A stretch of 64,000 nucleotides of DNA from Vesta saturnalis (GCA_036346205.1 JARFJB010001987.1:3259001-3323000); one strand, 5' to 3'; shown: positions 1-11,215, numbered from the stretch's first letter. Program-made: numbers and translations. The notes: generated from the sequence alone by a model not told the origin.

Positions 1-111
1 TTAACTAGGGAAGAAACAGGAAGAACAGATAAACGACAATTCCCTTAACAAGCGTAAACTTATTTATATAATTTACCAACAATAAATAACCTTTGTAAAT
101 TTTATTATCTA
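1..111. other. Unassigned flank
   Basis: AT-rich sequence left of the first mariner copy. It ends in the TA dinucleotide (110-111) that would be half of the target-site duplication. No gene or repeat is recognised. Confidence 0.5.
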
Positions 112-758
112 TACAGGGTGGGCCACCACAAACACGTCGGTCTCTAGCACCCAAACGACTGAATTATTTCAAAATCTGTTTATGCGAGAATATGTAAGCC
201 TTCTAGGACTACAATCTAAAATTAGTTTGATTTATACAGGGTGATCTACAAACTTGTTACTTACCAGAGTTATATTATTTTAAATGGAATAGCCTCATTT
301 TTAATTTTTTTTTGAAATAAGGTGAAAAAATAAGGTAGACTTTCATTAGAGTTCCTACACCTAAACCTTACAGTTTCCGAAATATTTAACATTTTTTGAA
401 AATGTAGGGTTGTCAAAAAATTCAAGTAATTTTCGATTCAGAAAAGATGAGACAATCTAATCTAAGTCATCGTAATAAGCATATTTGGAAGTACGTATTC
501 TGTTGTTTATTGTTTCAAATCATAATTTATAAAATACAAAGAATAACGCGTAAAGTTAACAAACTTCAAAGTTAAATATCTTTGTTATTTTAAATACGAC
601 GCCCAAGAAATTTTTATCGGAATGGAATAGTCTTTTGACAATAGTTCGAGATGCATTAGGGTTCCCTATACCTTACTTCAATACTTTTCGAGAAATTAGT
701 GTATTTGTTACATTTTTAGAAATTACGCCATTAACTCATGTCGATCAGTTAGAATTCT
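112..758 (+). repeat. Left terminal inverted repeat of mariner copy 1, with an inner terminus
   Basis: This arm pairs with 2023-2383 and, in copy 2, with 12308-12949. Two terminus-like TACAGGGTG motifs lie in the same orientation at 112 and 235, and both are preceded by TA. The mirror arrangement is present at the right end of copy 2 (12831 and 12949), so the double terminus is a property of the element and not a local accident. Confidence 0.8.
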
Positions 759-841
759 TTGATTTAAAAATATTTCTGTCATATTGACGTATTACAAAAT
801 ACGACAGTGTTTATAACTATTGATGATTTTTTCATTACAAT

Positions 842-1893
842 GAATATTCAGTGCAAGAAAGAGTGGATATGGTGTTGACCATAGGAGAATGCCATGAAAA
901 TTGTCTTTTGGCTTCCAGGGTTTATGCCCAAAAGTACCCTGATCGCAAGCATCCTGATACGAGAGCTTTTGAAAGGCTTTTACAAACATTTCGAGCCACA
1001 GGTAACACTGCCTATCCAAAACCTAATAAAAGTAAACCGGTAACTGGCAATGAAGATAGTGAGTTTTTAGTATTAGGATCTATCGCTGAAAATTCCCACA
1101 CTACTACTAGAATAATTGCTAGACAAACAGATTTAAGTAGAGGAGTGAGAAGAGTTCTCAAAAACACAAATTTCATGCTTATCACATAGAAATTCATCAA
1201 AATTTGTATGGCAATGACTTTCAACAACGAATGGATTTCTGTGTGGGCAATTGAAAAATAGGGGATCAACAAGATTTTTAAATTTCGTTTTGTTTACTGA
1301 TTAATCAACATTTCACAACAACGGTTTGGTAAATAGACATAATTTTCACTATTATGATACCGAGAATAGGCATGCTTTTAATACTGTTGACCGCCAAAAT
1401 CGTTGGAGCATAAACGTATGGGCAGGAATTATTGGAGGTCAGGTAATTGGACCATACTTTTTCAATGGTCATTTTAATGGTAGAAAGTTTTGAGATTTTT
1501 AAAGCGAGACTTTTGGACACTTCTCGAAAACGTTCCGTTGAACATTAGAGGGACTATGTGGCCACAATTAGATGGGGCACTGGCACACCTTGATCGTAGA
1601 GTTAGAAATTATTTAACTGGGAAATTTGTTAATAAATGGATTCGAAGGAACGGACCATGTCATTGGCCACCAAGATCGCCTTGTCTTACTCCAACGGATT
1701 ACTTTTTATGGGGTATATTAAAAATATTGTTTACAATATTCCTGCTACTACTGCAGACAATATGAAAGAGAGAATTAGAAATGCGGTGGACACAATTACT
1801 CCAGATATGTTAAGAAAAGTCAGACAAAATTTGGAAGAAAGAATTAGACTATGCATTCAAGAAGACGGTCATCAGTTTGAACATTTACTGTAG
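842..1893 (+). pseudogene. DD41D mariner transposase, broken (copy 1)
   Basis: The first part (842-1190) encodes the N-terminal helix-turn-helix region, with the VYAQKYPDRKHPDTRAFERL stretch typical of insect mariner relatives. No ATG in frame is obvious, so the start may be lost. A frameshift follows near 1190. The first catalytic Asp (FTD, codon at 1299-1301) is followed at once by a TAA stop (1302-1304) where family members have Glu. The second Asp lies in QLDGALAH (near 1570) and the third near 1695 in TPTD, 41 residues later. A last frame runs to 1893 and ends in the usual H-Q-F-E-H-L-L. It would act in the nucleus as a cut-and-paste DDD transposase but cannot be functional as read. Confidence 0.8.
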
Positions 1894-2022
1894 TGACAAA
1901 TCCGGCAGTAGGCTCTCGGTGCATAATGTAAAACGGTCTTTTTCAAGACCAGCAACCGTATAACTTTGATAACCTTAATAAACCAAAAACCGTTTAACAC
2001 ATATGTAACCTTTGTAAATCAC

Positions 2023-2690
2023 AGAATTCTAACTGATCGACATGAGTTAATGGCGTAATTTCTAAAAATCTAACAAATACACTAATTTCTCGAAAAGTAT
2101 TGAAGTTAGGTAAAGGGAACCCTAATACAGTTCGAACTATCGTTAAAAGACTATTCCATTCCGATAAAAATTTCTTGGCCGTTGAATTTAAAATAACAAA
2201 GATATTTAACTTTGAGGTTTGTTAACTTTACGCGTTATATCATTTGTATTTTATAAATTATGATTTGAAACAATAAACAACAGAATACTACTCAAATATC
2301 CTTATTACGATGACCTAGATTGATTGTCTCATCTTTTCATGAATCGAAAATACTTGAATTTTTGACAACCCTACATTTTCAAATATTTAAATATATTAGT
2401 AATGAAACTATGCTATTTAAAAAAGGTTTATAATAGATAACTTCTAATAGAATTTGTAATCGTAACAAACTTTAATATATTAATCCACTTATATTTCAAA
2501 CATTAAATATTAAAGAGGAGTATCTCAATTTAAAATGTGAATTATAACAACAATTTGATAAATGTCATTTTGACTATACACCTGTAAAACTCAATAGTTT
2601 TGAGTGTCAAACATATATTCTGGATTGTGAACAGACGCCAGTCGTTGGTCTAGAAATCCACTATGGTGAATCCACACTGTTAGTAATATT
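2023..2690 (-). repeat. Right terminal inverted repeat of mariner copy 1
   Basis: From 2023 to 2383 it is near-identical to the reverse complement of the left repeat and to copy 2. From 2384 to about 2690 only a diverged, indel-rich counterpart of the copy 2 end (12660-12949) can be traced. Confidence 0.6.
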
Positions 2691-3059
2691 AATAAGTAGA
2701 ATGATGTTCTCATACCAACATCGGAATTTTAAACGTAACCTGAACGATGAAATGTTATGCCTATATGACATATAATAACGATAGTGAATTACGTTTCGTA
2801 ATTAACACTTATATCTTTCAAAATGATCTAATGAAACAAGGATGTTGCAGATCTTGATAACTGGTCGAAAATATCACGTTAAAATTTACTGAATATTAAT
2901 AAGATGAATTAATTGCTCTCAGTCTCTTGAACAATCTTCTTAAATACCTACGGAACAATTAATCTATACTATAATACCGTCAATGCAGTTTACGATTATG
3001 CAAGATAACGAATTTAGTAAGCTTGAAATTGACAAGAATTCCTAATAAGCCCTAAAGTA
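2691..3059. other. Flank shared with the second mariner locus
   Basis: No gene is seen. About 2690-3010 aligns collinearly, with many small differences, to 12955-13265, which lies outside copy 2. For example both contain a GTTTCGTRATTAACA block followed by TTTCAAAATGAT. The two mariner loci therefore appear to be copies of one duplicated segment. Confidence 0.5.
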
Positions 3060-3596
3060 GTTGAGATGACCTTGCAAACTGTCGACCCAGAACCTATTCG
3101 GAAAAACATTAAACAGAGTTTATATGCGAAGCCGATTTCAACACTCTAATTTCCAGAAATCTCAAGCTAATGCTACAATCCATCTGACGTCCTTTAGCTT
3201 CACATCATTCTAACACTACAGAACACACCGTCATTAAAAACAATGTTAATTGCACTTATACACCTTCAAGAAAGAATTATTAGAACGTTAAATTAAAAGC
3301 AAACGCCCTCAATAAGCGAGATGACACTTCCAGAATGCCACAAATTTGGAAGAATATCATTAAACAAGTTGATTCGAAATTTCAACCAACTCCTAATCTT
3401 CCAGAAATTTCAAACACTTATGCTGCAACTATTCTGACGTCCCCACTTCTGCACCTTCTACATCATGTACTAGACCCACTACCGAAGTCAAACACACCCG
3501 TCCAGATTAAATTTAAATTAGTTACCTTGTTTCATAATCTGTACTTGTTCAAAATAGTTACCTTATTTTAATTTCTGTAATTGTCAAAATAAATTC

Positions 3597-3631
3597 TTGA
3601 CAAAGGGAACAAAGGACGTTCCGAAACGTTG
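3597..3631 (+). other. Degenerate hammerhead-like hairpin
   Basis: The order is TTGACAAA, then a five-base stem GGAAC/GTTCC (3606-3610 with 3618-3622), then GAAACGTTG. This follows the CTGANGA, stem II, GAAA order of hammerhead ribozymes known from Penelope-like elements, but the CTGANGA box is not conserved. It is probably a dead relic. Confidence 0.35.
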
Positions 3632-3743
3632 AATCAATTTGTACGTTTATTTACACAAGTTTCAAAAGAAAAATGTCTTATTTAAACATTAATACTTGTG
3701 AAATCTAAATAGAAACATAATATTCCTATACGGAGAAGAAACT

Positions 3744-5900
3744 TTGAATACCATCAAGATCTACAGAAAGCTACGTATCAAAAAATGTGAAACAATTACT
3801 AATTTAACTTTTTTAAAGCGTTGTCGTGACAATAAAATAATACCCAAGGGATTTAAATTGAAACCAAGACCAGACATTAATGGTTCTTATAAGATTTTAT
3901 TCAAAACAAGCCTTGCCCTTTTAAGAAAAGCGATTGCCAATGAAAGGGCTAAACTTGACTATCTCAACCGTACCCTTTATGACACCTTCCAAACTTTACA
4001 TGCTATCAAGATTCACCCTTTCATATTCGACACGGTGGATCGTCTCATTGAAATTACTGTAGAATCGTCCTTGATGATAAAAACTAACCGACAAAAACAA
4101 AAATTTGAACGACTGTCTCATACATCGCAAGCAAATAATGTAGAACCGTTAAGGACAGTACACAATTTCAGTGACAAAGAATTTAATAATAATATTCTAA
4201 ATGTTTTAGGTAAAGGGTTTAATTTTGCCATCACTCCTAAACGGCTTCCCGTAGAAAACATCATTACCAACGTAGAATACGCCTTAAAGGATACAGAACC
4301 TACGGTCGCTGACGAAATTAGACTCAACGTAGCACACATTCTTCAGAACTGCAAACTTCCCAAACAAAATATCACCAAACAAGACCTCCAAATGTTACAC
4401 CAAATCAAAAATGACGACCAAATATTAATACTACCCGATGACAAGGAAACGCTACTGTCATTGTCAACTCTAAAGACTATCACCACAAGATGTCTGAACT
4501 GTTAACTTACAGAATATAAGAAAAATCAGTGCAATCCTACCACCTACATAGAAAAACAACAAAATCTGTCATTAATTCTACAAAATTAGACAAAGAAACA
4601 AAACGGAAACTAATTCCAAGAGAGAAAAGTTCAAGAATCCCCAAAATATACGGACTCAAAAATACATAAGGAAAACTGGCCATTACGCCCTATCGTCAGT
4701 GCATTCAATTCTCCGACTCATGACCTTGCTCGTTATCTAGCAAAAATTATTCAACCGATTTGTGAAAATGCTGTATCCTACATCAAAAACTCTTATGATT
4801 TTTACACAAACTCAAAATTATACCTTGGCTCCAAATGACATTTTAGTTAGCTTCGACATAACGTCACTTTTCACCAAAATACCTATTGAAGCCACGATAA
4901 AAATTCTAGAAGAAAAACACTCAATAAACCAAGATATACTCACATTGATAAACCACTGCATGCACTCAACCTATTTTACATACAAAGGACAATTCTACAA
5001 ACAAATTCAAGGAGCACCTATGGCTCGCCATCTCTCCAGCTTTTGCGAATGTATATATGGAACATTTTGAAACCACTGCTTTAAATTCTGCAGATTTAAA
5101 ACCTAAATGTTGGTTTCGTTATGTTGACGACACATTTGTAATTTGGCCCCATGGAAAAGGAAACTTGAACCAGTTTCTGGAACATATTAACAGCATTCAC
5201 AACAACATCAAATTTACTATGGAAGTTGAAGAAAATAATTCACTCCCTTTTTTGGACACGCTAATAACAAGACTTCCTAATGGTAAATTTACACACAAAG
5301 TTTATCGAAAACCAACTCATACGAATAGATACTTGAACTCTCGCATCACCATCCTGGTCAATTACGTAGCGTTATGAAATCCTTGATATACCGCTCTTAC
5401 CACTTATCTGACCAAAATTCTAAAACGGAAGAGATGAAGACTATTAATAAAATACTAGTTCAAAATGGATACAAAGATCAAGAAATATTGAAAATTACCA
5501 ACGAAGTAAGAAGACCAAGAAATAATAACTTGTCAAACAATGAACGCAAGATTCCTGTTATTCTACCTTATATAAAAGGAATTACAGACAGAATGCAAAG
5601 AAATTTCCCAAAAACGACTTCAGACCGGTATTCAAACCACATTCAACTTTGTCCCAACTTTAAGAAACCCCAAAGACAAAATTCCTAATGAAAACCAAGG
5701 AGTGTATGAGATACCTGCAACAACTGTCGAAGAACTATATCGGACAAACTAACAGAATATTATATGCGAGAGCCGATGAACACCAACTAGCAATTAACAG
5801 CACAATCCATCATCGTCTTTAGCTGCACATCATTTAATACAGGACACCAAATTAACACCAACAATATCCGTCTAATTGCACCTCTATACACCTTACAAGA
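3744..5900 (+). pseudogene. Penelope-like reverse transcriptase with GIY-YIG endonuclease, broken
   Basis: A 253-codon frame (3744-4505) carries the N-terminal region, including the KGFNFAITPKRLPVE block and DDQILILPDDKE. After a frameshift come the finger/palm blocks: WPLRPIVSAFNSP (about 4680), a DITSLFTKIP block (about 4855), QGAPMA (about 5010) and the catalytic YVDD (5120-5131), followed by the usual FLDTLI and YRKPTHTNRYL. GIY-YIG residues are readable near 5700-5790 (YIGQTNR, then R and EH spaced as in the family). At least four frame breaks or stops disable it. The RT would copy its RNA at target nicks made by the GIY-YIG nuclease. Confidence 0.8.
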
Positions 5901-5960
5901 AAGAATTATTAGAGAAGCAGTTGAAATTAAAATTAAGCTTAATAAGGATGCCTTCTCAAT

Positions 5961-6684
5961 TGAAACTTAAAATGATTATTTAACAACTAATTCCAGAAAT
6001 AACTACTCAATATTCTTCCATGTTCAATATAATAAAACTAATAAAAAACTGATCAGTTTAAATTGTTGTTATAATCTATTGTAAAAATATTTTTTCAATT
6101 TTTAAATTTATAATGATCTTAGAAACAATAACGACGAACGTAATTAATAGATTTTACACAGTAAAAAAATTTAAAATTTAATTATTAGAAATGACATATA
6201 TAAAAACTGTCTACATACTAAAATTAAATGAATAATTTTAATCATGTTAACCAGTATCCAATAACCACTAAATAATGTTAAATTAGCAGACATAACTAAC
6301 AAATTATCATTTACTAGAAGCTACATATTTTAACTAAAAAAGTACTCAAAAGTTTAGAAGTCATAATTTTTAAAATTAAAAAGTTTAAAGTTTTAGTTGT
6401 AGGATTATGAGTCTTTACACAAAAATTAGATAAAAGTTTCAATCTATAGTGATTCATATTGAGTTAAATACACTAGTTTAAATTAATCATTAAGAAAGTT
6501 AAAAATCGTCACCAGTTATCGTTATTATCAAATAAAAAACTTTAAGAAAGGTATTAAATGATATTACACCCCGTGAAAATATTTCACTGTTATTGAATCA
6601 AAATGTTAAGAAACAGTAGATAAGCTATGAATTTTAAGGTAAAGACTCAAAAGTAAAAGGTAGTTTTAATACTTAACACATGAT
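5961..6684. other. AT-rich stretch without recognised features
   Basis: Very AT-rich, with no open frame or repeat that I can assign. It separates the Penelope-like element from mariner fragment 3. Confidence 0.5.
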
Positions 6685-7212
6685 AAAAAACCTATAATAA
6701 AAGTAAACCTAACTGGCAATGAAGATAGTGAGTTTTAAATAGGATCTATTACTGAAATTACAATAGTACTAGAGTAATTCTAGACAAACAGATTTAAGTA
6801 GAGGAAGTGGAAAGTTCTCAAAAACAAAGTTCATGCTGATCACATAGAAATTCATCAAAATTTGTATGGCAACTTTCAACCGAATGGTTTCTGTTGTGCA
6901 ATTGAAAATAGTCAACAAGATTTTTAAATTTCGTTTTGTTTACTGATTATCAACATTTCACAACAACGGTTTGGTAAATAGACATAATTTTCTATTATGA
7001 TACCGAGAATAGGCATGCTTTTAATACTGTTGACGCCAAAATCGTTGAGCATAAAGTATGGGCAGGAATTATTGAGATCAGGTAATTGGACCATACTTTA
7101 ATGGTCATTTAAATGGTAGAAAATTTTTGAGATTTTTAAAGCAGACTTTTGGACACTTCTCGAAAACGTTCCGTTGAACATTAGAGGAACATGTGGCTAC
7201 AATTAGATGGGC
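6685..7212 (+). mobile_element. DD41D mariner fragment (copy 3), truncated at both ends
   Basis: Corresponds to 11300-11870 of copy 2, from the N-terminal domain of the transposase to the second catalytic Asp block. It breaks off at 7210-7212 against the Maverick sequence. Compared with copies 1 and 2 it has dozens of one- to six-base deletions but few substitutions. It cannot encode protein. Confidence 0.85.
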
Positions 7213-7232
7213 CCATAGCTATTGCATTTAAA

Positions 7233-8105
7233 AATAACGATACATTGCAGTAGTATGGAAGGGATGTCCAACTTCAAAGAGGCTGTACAACTCTGCCAAA
7301 ATAGTGGTGTAGATCTTAGTCTGGGTGGTAGTTACGAGCATATTCAGGCATTTCAAAATCATTTAGATTCATATACCATTGTAGTTTATAATTTATAGGT
7401 GATTCAGTTTATTTTGAGGGTCCTAGGGAACCAGCTAGAGTAGTTTTAAATTTAATATTAGAAGACGAGCATTATAACGTTATTACCAGCCTCACGTCAG
7501 CATTTACTTGCGGTTATTACTGCGAGCAATGCAAAAACGTTGTAATGACAAAGGAAACATATGAAATGTATGTACCAGTGCCCAGCGTGTCATCAAAACC
7601 ACCTTGTTCTATTGAAATTCCTAAAATTGTTTGTAATGATTAGAGAGATTTTATGGGCTGAATGTTTAAAAATCACAAGGACACTAAATTATGTGAAAAT
7701 TGCGTAGGTGTTTAAAATGTCTTAAAACCCATGAAGTAAAGGGTAAACATAGATGCGGATACAACTACTGCTCCACGTGTCAGAGTCAAAACCTTCGGTC
7801 ATCTTTGCTACATGGCCGTTAACAAGGCCGATGACAGTACTAATGGTAAACCATCTATGTTTATCTTTTACGATTTGAGTGTATGCAAGAAAAAGTGTGT
7901 GAGGAACGATGATAGGTTTCTGCATGAGCCCAATCTATGCGTGGCCGGAATGTTTGCTCTGTCTGTATCAAACATGCTGACAATTTAGATGAACAGTGCT
8001 CAGTATGTAGTAAAGAGTGCACATTTTCAGGGAAAACCCTGTTGATTCGTTTCTGTCATATGTTGCCGAGAAAGAAAATTTAAGGTTACATGCATCGCAC
8101 ATAAC
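7233..8105 (+). pseudogene. Broken N-terminal part of a Maverick/Polinton-type DNA polymerase B
   Basis: Upstream and collinear with the intact polymerase frame. Readable pieces include FKEAVQLCQNSGVDLSLGG (about 7270), DSVYFEGPREPARVV (about 7405), a cysteine-rich zinc-finger stretch (HYNVITSLTSAFTCGYYCEQC, about 7470-7535; later CENC) and FIFYDL (about 7860) at the place of the first exonuclease motif. The second acidic residue expected there is not seen. Several stops and frameshifts separate the pieces, the last just before 8080, where a one-base shift restores the downstream frame. Confidence 0.75.
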
Positions 8106-10454
8106 ATGAAGGGGTACGATGGGTGTTTTGTGCTCAGATGCATGCTAGCTAAGAATAATCAGTGGAGACCTAATGTCATCTGCAACGGTCTAAAATTAAT
8201 TTCCATTCAATGTGGTGATATCAGATTCATTGACTCCCTTAATTTCATACCGTCACCGCTCTCAGCATTTCCGAAAACCTTCAATTTCCCCGAGTCCAAG
8301 GGTTATTTCCCATATCTGTTCAACTCATCCGTGAACCAGAATTACGAGGGTCCTCTGCCAGCACTGGAATATTATTGTGCAGATCAGATGTCAGCGGGTG
8401 ATCGACAAAAACTCTTAGACTGGCACACGGCCCAGAGTAATTATGTTTTTAAGATGAGTGAGGAGATTGAGAGATATTGCCTGATGGATGTTAAGATCCT
8501 CGTTAAAGGTTGCATTAGCTTCTGGTCCACCTTCACGACCCAGAATAAAGTCGATCCGTTCGAGGAGGCGACCACTATTGCTAGCGCGTGCAACAAGGTG
8601 TTTCGCAGACGTTTCCTCAAAGAGAACACAATAGGGCTTATTCCGAAAGGCGGTTATAGACGTGCCGACAATCAATCCAAAATCGCGATCCAGTGGTTAC
8701 GTTGGATGGAGCATTCTCAGCAAGTCAGTATACAACACGCAGGGAAAGCTCGCGAGTTTAGAATACCTGAAGGTGTTAAGGTCGATGGGTATTGCGCAGA
8801 GTCAAATACCGTTTTTGAATTTCTTGGTTGTTATTGGCACGGTTGCGAGGAATGTTTCCCCAATCAGGCCAACATGGACCCTAAACTGGGTGTAAGTACC
8901 TCTATGCTTGCACGGAATGAGAACACGGTGGCGCGGTCTCAATTTATACGCGATCGTGGATATAATTTAGTTGAGATGCGCGAATGCGATTTTAAAAAAC
9001 AAATACTCGTTAACGATGAATTGAGAACGTTTATTCAGAGTCTAGGTCATCAAGATGATGAACCCTTAAACCCACGTGGCGCGTTTTACGGAGGCCGCAC
9101 TAACGCTAGCAAGCTTTATCATCAATGTGACGGTATTAGTGAGAAAATAATGTATTACGACGTGTGCTCATTATACCCATTTGTAAATAAATACTGTAAA
9201 TATCCCATAGGTCATCCAAAAATTCATGTAGGGCTAGATTGTAAGAACATTTCATTAGACACGGTGGAGGGTTTAGTTAAATGTCGAGTACTACCACCCT
9301 CTAATCTCTACCACCCTGTTCTACCGTTAAAAATGCACGGCAAACTGATGTTTGTGTTGTGTAAGACGTGCGGTGTTGACCTAAATCAAGGGGAATGTAG
9401 ACATAGTGAAGCTGAGCGCAGTTTCGTTGGAACATTTGTAGCTGACGAACTGCGTAAGGCTATCTCTAAAAACTATAAAGTCCTTAATGTTTTCGAAGTT
9501 TGGGAATACGAGGTAACCACGTATGACAGAGCAACTAAACAGGGTGGGTTATTTAGCGGATACATAGATAATTTCCTGAAACTTAAGCAGGAATGTTCAG
9601 GGTGGCCTAGTCATTGCACGTCAGAAATCGAGAAAACGCAGTACGTGACAGAGTATTATGAGAAAGAGGGTATTCAATTAGACGCGAGTAATATTAAGAA
9701 GAATCCCGGTTTAAGGTACTTGGCCAAACTTATGCTGAATTCTTTTTGGGGTAAGTTTGGTCAGCGCGAGAATTTAACCCAGTGCAGTATTGTATCTGAA
9801 CCAAAGGACTTTTTCAAATTGCTCACAGATCCATTGGTTCAGGTACAGTCTATAATACCTATAAATGATAATGTTGTAATGGTGAATTGGGATAGACCAG
9901 AGGGAGAGGGTGAATCACAAAAAACAATTAATGTGTCCATAGCCGCATACACGACTGCTCATGCCCGCTTAGAGCTATACAGTTACTTAGAGAAACTAGA
10001 CCGACGTGTTCTGTATTACGACACAGACAGTGTCATATTTGTCGCAAAACCCGACGACTGGAATCCAGCATGTGGGGATTTCCTTGGCCAGATGACCGAC
10101 GAGCTGGAGGCGTACGGTGGCGGAAGCTATATAGCCGAATTTGTTAGTGCCGGACCTAAAAACTATAGTTATAATGTGTTTTCAACCAGTGAACAAATAA
10201 TTAAATCCGTGTGTAAAGTCAAGGGCATTACCTTAAATTATAAGAACTCGCGCGTTATAAACTTTGAAGCGATGAAAGACATGGTACTTAGTAATAGTAA
10301 AGACTCTTTGTTTGTATATAATGACAGAAAAATTGTTAGAGATAGTTGTTATAATGTATTAAGTAGGCCGGAATCTAAACAGTATAGGATAAGTTACTCT
10401 AAACGACGTAGAATAGAAAATTTTGATACTCTTCCATTTGGATATAAAGAATAA
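8106..10454 (+). CDS. Protein-primed family B DNA polymerase, Maverick/Polinton type (782 codons open)
   Basis: A DNA_pol_B_2-type replicative polymerase. The listed start is simply the first Met of the open stretch. The true gene begins further 5', because the AHN that precedes MKGYDG completes the second exonuclease motif. In order: exonuclease II at residues 1-5 plus upstream Asn; exonuclease III YCLMD (about 121-125); VDGYC...VFEFLGCYWHGCEECF (226-251), which resembles the metal/zinc core of Vsr-type nucleases; motif A YYDVCSLYP with Asp352; motif B KLMLNSFWGKFG (about 540-551); motif C YYDTDS with Asp639 and Asp641. All polymerase catalytic residues are present and no stop interrupts the frame. 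No Maverick integrase, ATPase, protease or capsid gene is seen nearby, so it is an orphan. It is more GC-rich than its surroundings. It could be a young Maverick fragment or a retained gene. Confidence 0.85.
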   Translation: MKGYDGCFVLRCMLAKNNQWRPNVICNGLKLISIQCGDIRFIDSLNFIPSPLSAFPKTFNFPESKGYFPYLFNSSVNQNYEGPLPALEYYCADQMSAGDRQKLLDWHTAQSNYVFKMSEEIERYCLMDVKILVKGCISFWSTFTTQNKVDPFEEATTIASACNKVFRRRFLKENTIGLIPKGGYRRADNQSKIAIQWLRWMEHSQQVSIQHAGKAREFRIPEGVKVDGYCAESNTVFEFLGCYWHGCEECFPNQANMDPKLGVSTSMLARNENTVARSQFIRDRGYNLVEMRECDFKKQILVNDELRTFIQSLGHQDDEPLNPRGAFYGGRTNASKLYHQCDGISEKIMYYDVCSLYPFVNKYCKYPIGHPKIHVGLDCKNISLDTVEGLVKCRVLPPSNLYHPVLPLKMHGKLMFVLCKTCGVDLNQGECRHSEAERSFVGTFVADELRKAISKNYKVLNVFEVWEYEVTTYDRATKQGGLFSGYIDNFLKLKQECSGWPSHCTSEIEKTQYVTEYYEKEGIQLDASNIKKNPGLRYLAKLMLNSFWGKFGQRENLTQCSIVSEPKDFFKLLTDPLVQVQSIIPINDNVVMVNWDRPEGEGESQKTINVSIAAYTTAHARLELYSYLEKLDRRVLYYDTDSVIFVAKPDDWNPACGDFLGQMTDELEAYGGGSYIAEFVSAGPKNYSYNVFSTSEQIIKSVCKVKGITLNYKNSRVINFEAMKDMVLSNSKDSLFVYNDRKIVRDSCYNVLSRPESKQYRISYSKRRRIENFDTLPFGYKE

Positions 10455-10591
10455 ACAGATAAAATAGAATTATTTTATTTACTCCAGCTCCTAACCTTGA
10501 TTCGTTTTCGTGTTTTTGTTTTGTGTGTTTACGTGTTTGTATGTTTGTGTTTGAGTATTGAGTGTCCGTGCTTGTGAAGAGATAAGCGAGA

Positions 10592-10593
<2 letters not shown>

Positions 10594-10640
<47 letters not shown>

Positions 10641-10682
10641 CGAGCTAGAGCGAGAGAGAGGGAGCGAGAGAGAGAGAGAGAG
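10594..10682 (+). repeat. (GA)n microsatellite
   Basis: A nearly pure GA tract of about 90 bp, with a few interruptions, 140 bp after the polymerase stop. Confidence 0.95.
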
Positions 10683-10950
10683 CGTGTCTTACAAGATATA
10701 ATTTAAAAGAGCACAATTGCCTAACCTCCAGGGTTACAACCAGAAGGGCCTTAATACCACCAAATAACCCTAAGATTAACCCTAGACCAGCCCTAAGCTC
10801 CAACCCTAAATACAGTTCTAACCCAAGACCAGGACCAGCCCCTCACGTTAGCAACCACAAAAAAAAAGTCCTATCCGTCAAAAGGTCCTTAAATACAACC
10901 ATAAGGCTCCCCCAAAAGAAATCATAAAAATAAGGGTAATACGGTCCTTC

Positions 10951-11215
10951 ACGTAAGCGAGTAAAAATAATTAGGGTTGAAAATACGGACTCACACGTGG
11001 TGTGCAAAAATAGTGAAAAAACACGTCACGTAAGCGGGTAAAAATAATTAGGATAAAAAGGGTTGAAAATGCGGTCTCACACGTGGATGTGCAAAATAGT
11101 GAAAAACACGTCCTACACGTAAGGTAAAAATAATTAGGGATAAAAAGGGTTGAAAATGCGGTCTCACACGTGGATGTGCAAAATAGGGTGAAAACACGTT
11201 CTACACGTAAGCGAG
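10951..11215 (+). repeat. Tandem repeat of 77-89 bp units
   Basis: Three units start at 10951, 11028 and 11117, each with ACGTAAG, then GTAAAAATAATTAGG, CTCACACGTGG and ACACGT. A partial fourth starts at 11205. They lie between the polymerase and mariner copy 2 and may be part of a Maverick terminal region. Short open frames here are repeat artefacts. Confidence 0.85.

Larger units (their letters stand above)
112..2690 (+). mobile_element. DD41D mariner-type transposon, copy 1 (long TIRs)
   Basis: The element starts with TACAGGGTGG after a TA. It has very long terminal inverted repeats (left about 112-758, right about 2023-2690) around a broken transposase. From 2023 to 2383 the right repeat matches the left one and copy 2 (11279-12949) almost base for base. 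Beyond 2383 the match to copy 2 falls abruptly but stays collinear, so the right end near 2690 is placed only by that weak similarity. The same terminal motif also occurs inside the left repeat at 235. The family is inferred from the transposase, whose second and third catalytic Asp are 41 residues apart. Confidence 0.8.
3060..5960 (+). mobile_element. Penelope-like element, family 1, with partial upstream copy
   Basis: A partial copy of the element's own 3' end (GIY-YIG region, about 3060-3340) lies upstream in the same orientation. Next comes a 5' region (3341-3743), then the coding part (3744-about 5900). The order 3'-fragment, leader, RT, GIY-YIG is the tandem arrangement with terminal repeats described for Penelope-like elements. 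The 3' parts at 3110-3340 and 5740-5960 share the same landmarks, including GAAAGAATTATTAGA. All coding parts are broken. Confidence 0.75.

Noticed and set aside
10750..10850. Recurring ACCCTAA-like words suggesting telomeric repeats
   Set aside because: The words are irregularly spaced and mixed, not a tandem array, and the insect telomere unit (CCTAA) is not in register.
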